Source of the DNA: Sphingomonas sp. IBVSS2
GTDB taxonomy: Bacteria; Pseudomonadota; Alphaproteobacteria; Sphingomonadales; Sphingomonadaceae
Direction of reading: 5' to 3'
Length of the DNA stretch: 64,000 nucleotides
Assembly (NCBI RefSeq): GCF_002127225.1
Contig: NZ_NFUR01000002.1
Coordinates: 620,001 to 684,000 of the forward strand
Position numbers and translations under genes: made by a program. Within the stretch, counting starts at the first letter, position 1, and every line of letters begins with the position of its first letter. Below are positions 16,416 through 25,305 of this stretch, piece after piece. Under the pieces are notes generated by a model, which saw nothing but the letters and a program-made list of their open reading frames with translations, did no database searches and had not been told where the DNA came from.

Positions 16416-17522
16416 TCAGCCGGCCCAGGCCTGGTAGGGCAGGTCGAGATCGTCGGCGACAGCCTTGAACGCGATCTTGCCCTTGTAGACGTTGAGGCCG
16501 TTGGCGAGATGCTTGTCGGCCTTCATCGCGCCCTCGGCGCCGAGGTTCGCCAGCTTGAGCACGAACGGCAGCGTCGCGTTGTTGAGCGCGAAGGCCGAGG
16601 TGCGGGCGACTGCGCCCGGCATGTTGGCGACGCAATAATGGATCACGCCGTCGACTTCGTAGACGGGGTTGTCGTGCGTGGTGGCGTGGCTGGTCTCGAA
16701 GCAGCCGCCCTGGTCGATCGCGATGTCGACCAGCACCGAGCCGCGCATCATCGTCTTGAGCATGTCCTTCGTCACCAGCTTCGGCGCAGCGGCGCCCGGC
16801 ACCAGCACCGCGCCGATCACGACCTGCGCGGTCTTCACCGCCTCGGCGATCGCGGCCTTGCTGGCATAGGCCGTCTTGATCTGGCTGCCGAAATGCATGT
16901 CGAGCTCGGCCAGACGCTCGTTGTTGATGTCGTAGATCGTCACATCGGCGCGCTGGCCGGTGGCCATCTGCGCCGCATTGATGCCCGAGACGCCGCCGCC
17001 CAGGATCGCGACCTTGCACGGCGCCACGCCCGGCACGCCGCCGAGCAGCTCGCCACGGCCGCCCTGTTCCTTCTCGAGATAGTGCGACGCGACCTGGATC
17101 GACATGCGGCCGGCGACTTCCGACATCGGCTTGAGCAGGGGCAGCGCGCCCGAGTTCGACGTCACCGTCTCATAGGCGATGCAGGTCGCGCCCGAGGCCA
17201 TGAGGCCCTCGGCCTGGGGCTTGTCGGCGGCGAGGTGGAGATAGGTGAAGAGGATGTGGCGCGGCTCGAGCAGCGCGATTTCCTGGGGCTGCGGCTCCTT
17301 GACCTTCACGATCATGTCCGAGCCGGCGAACACCGCGGCGGCGTCCGGCGCGATCTTCGCACCGACTTTGACATAGGCTTCGTCGTCGAAATCGATGCCG
17401 GTGCCGGCCTTGGTCTCGACCAGCACTTCGTGGCCGGCATGGACCAGCTCGGCGACCGAAGCCGGGGTCAGGCCGACGCGATATTCGTGATTCTTGATTT
17501 CCTTGGGAACGCCGATGCGCAT
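16416..17522 (-). CDS. ald: Alanine dehydrogenase
   Basis: A 368-residue NAD-dependent L-alanine dehydrogenase, interconverting alanine and pyruvate plus ammonium. The start [11 protein letters not shown] is typical of the family, and Lys75 and His96 occupy the substrate-binding and acid/base positions. The nucleotide fold reads [12 protein letters not shown]. The start at 17522 is preceded by a GAGAGG element; codons further upstream do not look family-like. It is divergent from an Lrp/AsnC regulator gene, the arrangement in which AldR-type regulators control ald in response to alanine. Confidence 0.97.
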   Translation of the reverse strand: MRIGVPKEIKNHEYRVGLTPASVAELVHAGHEVLVETKAGTGIDFDDEAYVKVGAKIAPDAAAVFAGSDMIVKVKEPQPQEIALLEPRHILFTYLHLAADKPQAEGLMASGATCIAYETVTSNSGALPLLKPMSEVAGRMSIQVASHYLEKEQGGRGELLGGVPGVAPCKVAILGGGVSGINAAQMATGQRADVTIYDINNERLAELDMHFGSQIKTAYASKAAIAEAVKTAQVVIGAVLVPGAAAPKLVTKDMLKTMMRGSVLVDIAIDQGGCFETSHATTHDNPVYEVDGVIHYCVANMPGAVARTSAFALNNATLPFVLKLANLGAEGAMKADKHLANGLNVYKGKIAFKAVADDLDLPYQAWAG

Positions 17523-17659
17523 GGGAACCTCTCCATGAATGCTATTGGCGCGCAGAATATAGCATGGCGGGCGGGGAATCCCTGCAAAGATATGACAGGG
17601 ATGTGCATTGCGTGCATGGAATTGCTGCAACGGGCACGGAAATCGGCTATCCATGCAAC
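17523..17659. promoter_or_regulatory. Shared ald / Lrp-type regulator control region
   Basis: A 137-bp divergent intergenic region, AT-richer than its flanks (for example 17551-17564). By position it must hold both promoters and any Lrp-type operator. I cannot single out a convincing operator: TGCATTGCGTGCATGG (17602-17617) is a partial repeat only. Confidence 0.5.
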
Positions 17660-18130
17660 ATGGACAGGATCGACGCAGCTATCCTCAAGTCGCTGGCCGC
17701 CGATGCGCGAGCGCCGGTGAGCGCCATCGCCGCACAGGTGGGGCTGTCGCAGTCGGCCTGCACGCGCCGGATCCAGGCGCTGGAGGCGTCGGGCCATGTC
17801 CAGGGCTATGGGGCCCGGCTGGGGCATCGCCGGCTCGGCTTCCGGATCACCGCGCTGGTCGACATCACGCTGGGCACGCAGGTGGAGGAGGATCTGGCGC
17901 GGTTCGAGGCGGCGGTGGCGCAGATCGACGGGGTGGTGGAATGCGCGCTGGTCTCGGGCGGGCAGGATTATCGCCTGAAGGTCCTCGCGCGGGACCTGGA
18001 CGATTATGAGCGTCTGCACCGCGAGCATCTGGGGAGATTGCCCGGCGTGGTGACGATCAATTCCAGCTTCGTGCTGCGCGCCGTGCCGACGCGCAGCGAG
18101 GCGGAGGCACTGTTCGGGGGCGGGCGGTAA
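17660..18130 (+). CDS. Lrp/AsnC family regulator, likely AldR-like
   Basis: A 156-residue regulator with an N-terminal winged HTH (about residues 1-60; IAAQVGLSQSACTRRIQALE is the recognition region) and a C-terminal RAM effector-binding domain (about 70-145). ATG 17660 begins with MDRIDAAIL, the normal Lrp start. The divergent partner is alanine dehydrogenase, so alanine-responsive control of ald is the natural inference; amino-acid specificity is not directly visible. Confidence 0.93.
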   Translation: MDRIDAAILKSLAADARAPVSAIAAQVGLSQSACTRRIQALEASGHVQGYGARLGHRRLGFRITALVDITLGTQVEEDLARFEAAVAQIDGVVECALVSGGQDYRLKVLARDLDDYERLHREHLGRLPGVVTINSSFVLRAVPTRSEAEALFGGGR

Positions 18131-18316
18131 CCGGCCTGCGGGATCAGCGGTGCGGTCGCAGCCCGGGAACCGTTCGACCCCTTGCACGTCCACCTCGGCG
18201 TAACGACATTCGTTGATTGCCGATGCTGCGCGTGCTAACCGCCCGCGCACTTTGAAGATCGAGAACGCAGGTCGCATGACCAGGTCCGTTTCCTCTCTGA
18301 CGCGACACCCGCGCCC

Positions 18317-20251
18317 GTGAACACCCCTTCCGAGGGAGCCGCCGAGTCGGCTCCGGCACAGATCGACGCGCCCGCCGCGCATGCCCACAGCCATGACGCG
18401 ACGTGGAAGCTCGCGATCGGCGCGATCGGCATCGTCTTCGGCGATATCGGCACGAGCCCGCTCTACGCCTTTCGCGAGACGTTCGACGGGCATCACAAGC
18501 TCGCGCTCGACACGCTCCACATCATGGGCGTGATCAGCCTGATGTTCTGGTCGATGATGGTGGTGGTGACGTTGAAGTACGTCACGATCATCATGCGGGC
18601 GGACAACAAGGGCGAGGGCGGCAGCCTGGCGCTGCTGGCGCTGATCTCGCGCAGCAGCGGCAATCCCAAGCGCTGGACGCAGGGGATCGTGCTGCTCGGC
18701 GTGTTCGCCACCGCGCTCTTCTATGGCGATTCGATGATCACCCCGGCGGTGTCGGTGCTGTCCGCGGTGGAGGGGCTCGCCGTCGCCGCGCCGGGCTTCG
18801 GCAGGCTGGTGCTGCCGATCGCGGTGGTGATCCTGGTGCTGCTCTTCTCGATCCAGCGGACCGGTACCTCGCGGGTCGGCACGCTGTTCGGGCCGATCAT
18901 GCTCCTCTATTTCCTGACGATCGCGACGCTCGGCACGCTCAGCCTGGTCCAGACGCCGACGATCCTCAACGCGCTGCTGCCGCACCATGCCTTCCTGTTC
19001 TTCGCCGAGGATCCGGTGCGGGCCTTCCTGGCGCTCGGCTCGGTCGTGCTGGCGGTGACCGGCGCCGAGGCGCTCTATGCCGATATGGGCCATTTCGGGC
19101 GCAAGCCGATCCGCATCTCCTGGCTGTGGTTCGTGCTGCCGGCGCTGATCCTCAACTATATGGGGCAGGGCGCGCTGCTGATGCGCGAGGGGCATGCGGC
19201 GCTGCGCAGCCCCTTCTACATGCTCGCGCCCGAGGTGCTGCAGTTCCCGCTCGTCATCCTGGCGACGATGGCCGCCGTCATCGCCTCGCAGGCAGTGATC
19301 TCCGGCGCCTTTTCGGTCACCCAGCAGGCGATCCAGCTCGGCTTCGTGCCGCGCCTGCGGATCGAGCATACCAGCGCCGCCACTGCCGGCCAGATCTACA
19401 TCCCGCTCATCAACTGGGCGCTGATGATCATGGTGATCCTGCTGGTGCTGGTGTTCCAGACCTCGTCGAACCTCACCGCCGCCTATGGCATCGCCGTCAC
19501 CGGCGCGATGTTCATCGACAACTGCCTGCTCGCGGTCGTGCTGTTCGGGCTGTGGAAGTGGAAGAAGCGCTATGCGATTCCGCTGCTCGCGGTGTTCTTC
19601 ACCGTCGACCTGGCCTATTTCGCCGCGAACCTGACCAAGGTGCCCGATGGCGGCTGGTTCCCGCTGTTCGTCGGCTTCGTGGTGTTCACGCTGCTGACGA
19701 CCTGGTCGAAGGGCCGCCAACTGATGATCAACCGGCTGCGCGAGAGCGCGATGCCGATCAAGATCTTCATCACTTCCGCCGCCACCACGGCCACCCGGGT
19801 GCCCGGCACCGCGGTGTTCATGACCTCCACGCCCGAAGGCGTGCCGCATGCGCTGCTGCACAACCTCAAGCACAACAAGGTGCTGCACGACCGGGTGATC
19901 CTCCTCACCGTGAAGATCAAGGACGTGCCCTATGTCTCCGACGAGAATCGGATGATGATCGAGGATCTGGGCAAGGGCTTCCACCGCATGATCCTGGCCT
20001 ATGGCTTCATGCAGGAGGCGGACGTTCCCGCGGCGCTCAAGTCGGTCAACGCCTGCGGCGCCGAGTTCAAGATGATGGAGACCAGCTTCTTCCTCGCGCG
20101 CCAGACGCTGCTGCCCTCGGCGCGGCCCGGAATGATGATCTGGCGCGAGAAGCTGTTCGCCTGGATGCTGCGCAACGCGGAAAGCGCGATGGAGTTCTTC
20201 CGTTTGCCCACCAACCGCGTGGTCGAGCTGGGCAGCCAGGTGGAGATTTGA
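18317..20251 (+). CDS. kup: Kup potassium uptake transporter
   Basis: A 644-residue member of the KUP/HAK/KT family of K+/H+ symporters. The signature [19 protein letters not shown] lies near the N-terminus, followed by about 12 transmembrane helices with [14 protein letters not shown] in the conserved region, and a cytoplasmic C-terminal domain. It mediates constitutive, low-energy potassium uptake. The start is GTG 18317 with only a weak ribosome-binding element. The stop overlaps the TTG start of the next gene. The preceding 186 bp hold no gene. Confidence 0.97.
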   Translation: MNTPSEGAAESAPAQIDAPAAHAHSHDATWKLAIGAIGIVFGDIGTSPLYAFRETFDGHHKLALDTLHIMGVISLMFWSMMVVVTLKYVTIIMRADNKGEGGSLALLALISRSSGNPKRWTQGIVLLGVFATALFYGDSMITPAVSVLSAVEGLAVAAPGFGRLVLPIAVVILVLLFSIQRTGTSRVGTLFGPIMLLYFLTIATLGTLSLVQTPTILNALLPHHAFLFFAEDPVRAFLALGSVVLAVTGAEALYADMGHFGRKPIRISWLWFVLPALILNYMGQGALLMREGHAALRSPFYMLAPEVLQFPLVILATMAAVIASQAVISGAFSVTQQAIQLGFVPRLRIEHTSAATAGQIYIPLINWALMIMVILLVLVFQTSSNLTAAYGIAVTGAMFIDNCLLAVVLFGLWKWKKRYAIPLLAVFFTVDLAYFAANLTKVPDGGWFPLFVGFVVFTLLTTWSKGRQLMINRLRESAMPIKIFITSAATTATRVPGTAVFMTSTPEGVPHALLHNLKHNKVLHDRVILLTVKIKDVPYVSDENRMMIEDLGKGFHRMILAYGFMQEADVPAALKSVNACGAEFKMMETSFFLARQTLLPSARPGMMIWREKLFAWMLRNAESAMEFFRLPTNRVVELGSQVEI

Positions 20252-20760
20252 GCGAGCGGCCGGCGCCGCTGGTCGTCACCGCGCTGTTCGGGCGCCAGGA
20301 CCAGGCCTGGTTCAACGCGCTGCGCCGTGCGCATTATCCGCCCGAGCGGAATGTGCTCGATGCGCATCTGACGTTGTTCCACCAGCTGCCGCCCTCGGTG
20401 GCGGAGGAGCTCAAGCACCGGCTTGCGGTGGAGACCCGCGGCGTGCGTGCGCCGCGGGCCAGGGTGACGGGGCTGATGTCGCTGGGCGGCGGCGTCGCCT
20501 ATCGAATCGAGGCACCCGAGCTGGTGGCGATCCGCGAAGGGCTCGTCGATGCGTTCACCGGGCTGCTGACGCCCCAGGATGCCGGCCGCTGGCGTCCGCA
20601 CGTCACCATCCAGAACAAGGTGCGGCCGGTGCTCGCCAAGGCGGTGCTGGCCGCGTTGGCGCGCGATTTCACCGCCCGGGAAGTGGAAATCGCGGGGCTG
20701 GCGAGCTGGCATTATCGCGGCGGACCATGGGAAATGCATTCGCGTCACATGTTCGCTTGA
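20248..20760 (+). CDS. 2'-5' RNA ligase-like 2H phosphoesterase
   Basis: A 170-residue protein of the 2H phosphoesterase superfamily. The two catalytic HXT motifs are visible: HLTLF (His40, Thr42) and HVTIQN in the C-terminal half. Such proteins are RNA 2',3'-cyclic phosphodiesterases or 2'-5' ligases. Translation starts at TTG 20248, which overlaps the kup stop and is preceded by GGAG, so it is coupled to kup. The link between the two functions is unclear. tRNA-Met lies 54 bp downstream. Confidence 0.88.
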   Translation: MSERPAPLVVTALFGRQDQAWFNALRRAHYPPERNVLDAHLTLFHQLPPSVAEELKHRLAVETRGVRAPRARVTGLMSLGGGVAYRIEAPELVAIREGLVDAFTGLLTPQDAGRWRPHVTIQNKVRPVLAKAVLAALARDFTAREVEIAGLASWHYRGGPWEMHSRHMFA

Positions 20761-20814
20761 CCTGAGAGGAGGGCGGACCTATTGGGCCCCCTCGCTTCGG
20801 CGACAGCCTCTTGG

Positions 20815-20891
20815 GGCGGAGTAGCTCAGCTGGTTAGAGCAGCGGAATCATAATCCGCGTGTCGGGGGTTCAAGTCCCTCCTCCGCTACCA
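20815..20891 (+). tRNA. tRNA-Met (CAT), elongator type
   Basis: A complete cloverleaf: acceptor GGCGGAG/CTCCGCT, D arm GCTC/GAGC, anticodon loop ATCATAA with CAT, T loop TTCAAGT, and encoded CCA. The absence of initiator features (G1 is paired with T72, not C1-A mismatched) supports elongator Met; Ile-CAT cannot be fully excluded. The following gap to 21175 (284 bp) holds only the hairpin at 21103. Confidence 0.93.
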
Positions 20892-21102
20892 TTCTTGGCA
20901 AGCCATTGGAAATAGATGGTTTCCTGACGTGGGCGCTGCGTCGTCGCCATCGGAAACCTAATTAAGCAACTGAAATATAACAACATTTGTCGGTCGCTTG
21001 CGGCCGGCCAATGCCTTGATGCCACCACTGGGGGTAGGCGAGGGCGCCTCCACCTTGTCGGCCGATTTGCGCTTGTCGTTGCCCCGGAAACCCGCATGTT
21101 GC

Positions 21103-21130
21103 GGCGCGCCCGGCTGGTGCCGGGCGCGCC
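21103..21130 (-). terminator. Perfect 12-bp GC hairpin
   Basis: 21103-21114 pairs perfectly with 21119-21130 around the loop TGGT. It lies 45 bases beyond the stop of the minus-strand gene at 21176 and probably terminates it. Confidence 0.7.
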
Positions 21131-21175
21131 GTGGGCATGCGCGATCCTGCTGTCCGGATGGACCGCCCTTGCCCA

Positions 21176-22033
21176 TCACTCCGCGGTCTTGTTGATCTCG
21201 CCCTTGCCCATGGCCGAGATCAGGGCGTCGCCGGAGCCGGTGAAGTTCGCGGCGGGCAGCGTGGCGGTCTTGTCCCGCACCTTGACCAGCACCTGCTCGA
21301 CCTTGCCGCGCGCGGCCGTGCGGACCGACTGGACGGTGCCGATCAGCTTGCCCTTCGCATCGGTGACCGGCATGCCGACCGAGACCGGGAAGGCGCCGTT
21401 GCCACTGGCCGCCGCCGAGCCGGCAAGCGCCAAACCGCCGTTGCCGAGCGAGCCGGCACCATTGGCGGCTCCCGAAACGGCTGCCGAGGCGCCGTCGGTG
21501 CTCGGCATCGCATTGCGGACCCGCGAGACAGTGTTGCCGGCGGTATCGCGGACGCGATCGGTTGTCGCGGCGGCCCGGTCTCGAGCGTTCGAGACGGTGT
21601 CGCGGGTGCGGCCGGCCGCATTGCGCGCCGTCTCGCGCATCGCATCCGTGCCGATCAGCTGGGCATCGGCGCTCCCGCTCGCGCGTCCCGAGGCCGAGCC
21701 ATTGCCGCCGATGGTGCGGTCGCCGATCCGGGCGCTGTCTGCCACGGTCGTATCGAGCGCGCTTTCGTTCGACGCCTTCACACGGCCCTTGCGGGCATCG
21801 ACGCTCCTCTCCGAGTGCGATGTGCCGCGCAGATTGCCGGTGGTTTCGCTGGCAGTCGGCAAGCGACGCGTCGAACTGTCGATCATGCCGCCGAGCGTGC
21901 CCATGCCCGAGCCGCCGATATTGCCGCCCAGGCTGCCGCCGAGGCCACCACCGCCGCCGAGGATCTGCGCCGAGGCCGGGGCCGTCGCGAGGGCGAGGGC
22001 GAGGAAGGCGCTGGTGCCGAGAAGCTTGATCAT
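21176..22033 (-). CDS. Secreted low-complexity protein with LEA-like repeats
   Basis: About 285 residues. A signal peptide (ending near PASAQ) is followed by a Gly-rich segment (GGGGGLGGSLGGNIGGSG). A hydrophilic Ala/Arg/Asp/Thr-rich stretch around residues 130-175 contains repeated phrases such as RNAAGRTRDTVSNARDRAA and DRVRDTAGNTVSRVR, reminiscent of the 11-residue amphipathic repeats of LEA and apolipoprotein-like proteins. A C-terminal ~70-residue module (VSVGMPVTDAKGKLIGTVQSV) resembles a PRC-barrel-like beta unit. It is exported, and its function is unknown; a stress or envelope role is only a guess. The second Met (22033) is chosen because it is 8 bases from GGGAG; the first (22039) is too close. 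Confidence 0.75.
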   Translation of the reverse strand: MIKLLGTSAFLALALATAPASAQILGGGGGLGGSLGGNIGGSGMGTLGGMIDSSTRRLPTASETTGNLRGTSHSERSVDARKGRVKASNESALDTTVADSARIGDRTIGGNGSASGRASGSADAQLIGTDAMRETARNAAGRTRDTVSNARDRAAATTDRVRDTAGNTVSRVRNAMPSTDGASAAVSGAANGAGSLGNGGLALAGSAAASGNGAFPVSVGMPVTDAKGKLIGTVQSVRTAARGKVEQVLVKVRDKTATLPAANFTGSGDALISAMGKGEINKTAE

Positions 22034-22144
22034 TTCCATTCTCCCAAAGAATCCACTGACATCGGGAGAACGGTGGCGGGATCGCGTTTAATCCCGGAGC
22101 GTGGCGAAAAAATCGGATTCCATATTTTTCATAATGAAATCAGC

Positions 22145-23374
22145 TCATTGTGCTGGCGTGCGACATGCCTCGCACAACACGCCGCGGCCATAGAGCTTGT
22201 CCGTGCCGCGTGGTCCGGCGTCGCGTGCCTGTGCGTCGACCTTGGCCATCGCCGCCCGCAGGCCGGCGGGATCGGGTGCCGGATAGAAGCGCGCGATCGT
22301 CGCTGCGACGAAGGGAGCGGCAAAGGAGGTGCCGCGTACGCGCATGGCGCGCGCGCCGGCCCCCATCGCCAGCATGTCGGCACCGGGCGCGGCATAGTCC
22401 AGATGGCCGGCGCGTCCCGCCTCGATCAGCGGGCGACCGCGTCCGTCGATGCCGGTCACCGCAATCACCCCGACATAGGATGCCGGATAGGCCGGCGGCG
22501 CGGCCGGGCCGTTATTGCCGACCGCGGCGACGATCACCGTTCCACGTGCCTGTGCCGCTGCAATCACGCGCTCGAGCATGGGATTGGCCGGGCCGACCAG
22601 GCTGATCGTGACCACGCTCACGCGGTTCTGGGCCATCCAGCCGATCGCCCGTGCGATGGCGGTTGCGTTGCCGCCGGCGGGGTCGCTGCCATAGACATCG
22701 GCCGAAGCGATCCGCGCGCCGGGCAGGCCACCGCGCACCGCGCCGGCACCTGCTATCAGTGAAGCGACGGCGGTGCCGTGATCACTGGCCCGCGGGGCGC
22801 CGACGGCAAAGCCGGATGTGAGCGCAGCGCCGGCCGCGCCGCCGTCGATCACGCCGACCAGGGGCCCATCGCCGATATTCACTGGTGTCGCGCGGTTCGG
22901 GACCGCTCCGCTCGGCGTGTGGAGCTGGTCGGCACTCACCTCATGCCCGCCGAGCTTGCGAAGCTCGCGGATCGCTTGCCCCAGCGAGCGCCCGCGCGGC
23001 ACCGAGAGGCGTGCGAAGCCGACGCCGAGCACTTCCTCGCGCGCGATCACCCCATAGCCCCTGGCGGTTGCCCTCCCGATCAGCGCGTCGTCGGGATCGT
23101 CGACGATCACTTCCCCGGCGCGGGCGGGAAAGCCATCGGGATCGAGCGCGATGCGATCGGGATGCTCGCGGACCAGCCGGGCCGCGGCGGCGCGCCGGAC
23201 ATCGTCGAGCTGCTGCGCCATGTTTCCTGTCAGGCGCTCGAGGTCTTGCCCGACGCGGTCCAGCACCGGCCTTGGTAACAAGGGCAGCGACGGCAGGGTC
23301 GGCGTGAGCTGGGCGCGCGCGGGCAGCGCTATCGCCAGCGAAATCAGCCCGATCCAGTGCCATGTGCCGCGCAT
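22145..23374 (-). CDS. Periplasmic S8 (subtilisin-like) serine peptidase
   Basis: A 409-residue subtilase. Signal peptide to about residue 21 (ALPARAQ), a roughly 140-residue pro-region, then the catalytic domain. The triad is Asp177 (VIDGG), His199 (DHGTAVASL) and Ser350 (GTSFAAP); the oxyanion Asn287 sits in AAVGNNGP. It should act in the periplasm or be secreted. The start MRGTWHWIGL is chosen because it begins the signal peptide. The gene diverges from an ECF sigma/anti-sigma pair, suggesting joint regulation and possibly a role in cleaving the anti-sigma factor (inference). Cys pairs near the C-terminus (CEACR) may form a disulfide. Confidence 0.93.
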   Translation of the reverse strand: MRGTWHWIGLISLAIALPARAQLTPTLPSLPLLPRPVLDRVGQDLERLTGNMAQQLDDVRRAAAARLVREHPDRIALDPDGFPARAGEVIVDDPDDALIGRATARGYGVIAREEVLGVGFARLSVPRGRSLGQAIRELRKLGGHEVSADQLHTPSGAVPNRATPVNIGDGPLVGVIDGGAAGAALTSGFAVGAPRASDHGTAVASLIAGAGAVRGGLPGARIASADVYGSDPAGGNATAIARAIGWMAQNRVSVVTISLVGPANPMLERVIAAAQARGTVIVAAVGNNGPAAPPAYPASYVGVIAVTGIDGRGRPLIEAGRAGHLDYAAPGADMLAMGAGARAMRVRGTSFAAPFVAATIARFYPAPDPAGLRAAMAKVDAQARDAGPRGTDKLYGRGVLCEACRTPAQ

Positions 23375-23407
23375 TGCCGCGTCCTTCTTGCACGAAATGA
23401 AGATCAT

Positions 23408-23443
23408 GTGGATTAAACGTCGCCCGCCGTCCGTTTCATCCAC
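23408..23443. promoter_or_regulatory. Inverted repeat between subtilase and ECF sigma genes
   Basis: GTGGATTAAACG (23408-23419) and CGTTTCATCCAC (23432-23443) are inverted copies with one mismatch across a 12-base GC-rich spacer. The element sits centrally in the 87-bp divergent gap. Each arm also carries an AAAC...CGTT pair in its outward direction, though the 13-base spacing is short for an ordinary ECF promoter. It could be an operator or a symmetric bidirectional promoter. Confidence 0.55.
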
Positions 23444-23461
23444 AGACAAGAGGAACTGAGT

Positions 23462-23947
23462 TTGGCGGCTTTCGAGGAAAACCTGCTGGCGCTGCTGCCG
23501 CGATTGCGGCGCTTTGCCCGCGCCCTCGCCCGCGATGCTGCCGACGCCGACGATCTGTGCCAGGTCGCGCTGGAGAAGGCGCTGCTGGCACGCGCGTCCT
23601 GGCAGCCTGGCTCACGGATGGACAGTTGGATGTACCGGATCATGCGCAACAGCTGGATCGACACCGCCCGCAGCCGGGCCCGCGCGGCGCAGACGTTCGT
23701 CGATCCCGATGCCGGGCTCGGGGTCGGCGCGGATGGCGGAGCCGAGGCACGCGTGGCCCTTAACGAGATCGACGTAGCGCTGCACATGCTGCCCGACGAG
23801 CAGCGCGAGGCCGTCGCGCTCGTGCTGATCGAAGGGCTTGCGTACAAGGAGGCCGCCGAGATCCTCGACGTGCCGATGGGCACGCTGACTTCGCGGCTGG
23901 TGCGCGGGCGACAGGCGCTGATGGCGCAGCTGGGAGAAGCGGCATGA
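23462..23947 (+). CDS. ECF sigma factor
   Basis: A 161-residue group IV sigma factor with sigma2 (RFARALARDAADADDLCQVA, then WMYRIMRNSWIDTAR) and sigma4 (LPDEQREAVALVLIEGLAYKEAAEIL and the recognition helix MGTLTSRLVRGR). It starts at TTG 23462 with AGAGGAA upstream. The stop overlaps the ATG of the anti-sigma gene. The divergent subtilase is a likely target. It belongs to a common ECF class in sphingomonads; the exact subgroup is not assigned. Confidence 0.94.
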   Translation: MAAFEENLLALLPRLRRFARALARDAADADDLCQVALEKALLARASWQPGSRMDSWMYRIMRNSWIDTARSRARAAQTFVDPDAGLGVGADGGAEARVALNEIDVALHMLPDEQREAVALVLIEGLAYKEAAEILDVPMGTLTSRLVRGRQALMAQLGEAA

Positions 23948-24630
23948 GCATCGATCCCGCAATGCTGATGGCCTATGCCGATGGCGAGCTGGGCCCGCTC
24001 GAGGCCAGGCGCGTGGAGCGCGCCATCGCCGAGGATCCGGCGCTCGGCGTGGAGGTCGCTCGCCATCGCGCGCTGCGTGCCCGGCTGAGCGGCCATTTCG
24101 CACCGGTGGCGGAAGAGCCCGTTCCCGATCGGCTTGCCGCGATGCTGCGCACCAATGTGATCGAGCTTCCGGTGGGCGCGCCCGCCGCGCGCATGCCTGC
24201 ATGGATGCGCTGGGGGGGGGCGGTGGCAGCGTCGCTCGCACTCGGCTTCGCCATCGGGCATGGCCTGCCGGACCGGGGCGTGGTGCAAACCCGGGGGGGC
24301 CAGCTCTACGCCGCCGGCACGCTTGCCGTTGCGCTTGACGGCCAGCTTGCCGCCGACCGGGGGGCGGTCCAGGTGCCCGTTAGCTTCCGCGACGCCGGCG
24401 GCAGCTATTGCCGCGTCTTCGTCTCGCAAGCCGCGGAGGGCATCGCCTGTCATGACAGGCAGGGCTGGAGCCTCCGCCAGACCCGTGCGGGCGGTGTCGT
24501 GGCGAAGACCGACTATGTCCAGGCAGGCTCCACCGGCGCGGCCGTGATGGCGGCGGCGCAGGAGATGATGGCGGGCGCTCCGCTGGATGCCACGATGGAA
24601 GCCCGGGCTCGGGCTTCCGGATGGAGATGA
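23944..24630 (+). CDS. Membrane anti-sigma factor
   Basis: A 228-residue single-pass membrane protein. The N-terminal cytoplasmic part (residues 1-75) begins MLMAYADGELGPLEARRVE, typical of anti-sigma domains that bind ECF factors. One transmembrane helix follows (about 80-98). The periplasmic C-terminal domain of about 130 residues contains two cysteines and no known enzyme motif. It overlaps the sigma gene, so stoichiometric translation is expected. A periplasmic protease acting on this domain would free the sigma factor; the divergent subtilase is a candidate. Confidence 0.9.
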   Translation: MSIDPAMLMAYADGELGPLEARRVERAIAEDPALGVEVARHRALRARLSGHFAPVAEEPVPDRLAAMLRTNVIELPVGAPAARMPAWMRWGGAVAASLALGFAIGHGLPDRGVVQTRGGQLYAAGTLAVALDGQLAADRGAVQVPVSFRDAGGSYCRVFVSQAAEGIACHDRQGWSLRQTRAGGVVAKTDYVQAGSTGAAVMAAAQEMMAGAPLDATMEARARASGWR

Positions 24631-24641
24631 ATCCGTGCGAG

Positions 24642-24890
24642 GCGGCGTATTTGGCTGCGTCCGGCAATGCGCGACCAGTACAGGATCGGCATCGTTGCGT
24701 TGCCTGGCGATGAAGGCAGTGTTGCCCGGGCTGGCCGCAAATTGGGCAGCCGCCTTGTCGGCCGGCTTGCGATCCTGATCGACCGGATATCGCCTCCGAC
24801 AGCAAGAGAGGCCGCGCGCGCCGGCGAAGGTGCGCGGGTCGCTCGATAGCGCAGCTATACCATCGTAGCGTTGAACCATACCGATCATCC
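24642..24890 (-). pseudogene. Decayed partial copy of the gene at 33191
   Basis: The minus-strand translation contains DQDRKPADKAAAQFAAS, PGNTAFIA and RQRNDADPVLVAH. These align with EDRRPVEKAAAQFAAS, PNNKAFVA and KHRNDADPALIANYHAQ at the C-terminus of the intact protein encoded at 33191-33865. Similarity continues upstream in the same frame (DPRTFAGARGLS against LPRNFVIMRDLS). The copy lacks the N-terminal membrane half, has an internal deletion of about 12 codons, lost the stop position and has no start. It lies immediately after the anti-sigma gene. Confidence 0.75.
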
Positions 24891-25305
24891 GGAATAGTCC
24901 GCGGTGCAGGACAGGGGCGGTCGAACGGCTTGCCCCGTGCCTGTGCGACCAAGGGGATCTGATGAACCCGCGAACCGGCAATCCGTCGGGCGATTGCGAG
25001 GGCAGGCACGTGCCTTGCCCCGCGTCGCTCGGCCCCGACCAGCATCGGGATGGCGGCAGATCGAGAGACCTCGACGCGGCGGTGCCGGCGGCGGGCTGAT
25101 CGCTGTCGCCTCCCGGGCTGCTCCCGAGGAGGCAAGGATGAAACTCTGACCATTCGGTCGGCCGCCCGGGGCGGCGCCGACGATAGCCGCACCGATCGCG
25201 CAGCCGCGTCGTTGCCGAGCAAGAAACCTTCCCGATCGCGCGCCACGTCCCGCTGCTTCGCCGGCGGGGGAGAGGAAGTGCGCCTATCTTCAGAAAGCGA
25301 TTCCC
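24891..25305. other. Gene-poor region before TonB receptor
   Basis: About 415 bp between the decayed gene fragment and the GTG of the TonB receptor. No reading frame here shows a recognisable family, codon pattern or start, and no repeat or hairpin stands out. It may be further decayed sequence linked to the adjoining pseudogene, and should contain the receptor promoter. Confidence 0.4.

Noticed and set aside
20892..21175. Possible integrase remnant or attachment site next to tRNA-Met
   Set aside because: No repeat of the tRNA 3' end is seen nearby and no frame in the gap shows a recombinase motif; only a hairpin is present.
21921..22033. Gly-rich coding segment that mimics a tandem repeat
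   Set aside because: It is the low-complexity GG-rich N-terminus of the exported protein, not a separate DNA repeat.
24900..25290. Short frames on both strands before the TonB receptor
   Set aside because: None shows a start with a ribosome-binding site or a recognisable family; probably decayed DNA next to the pseudogene fragment.
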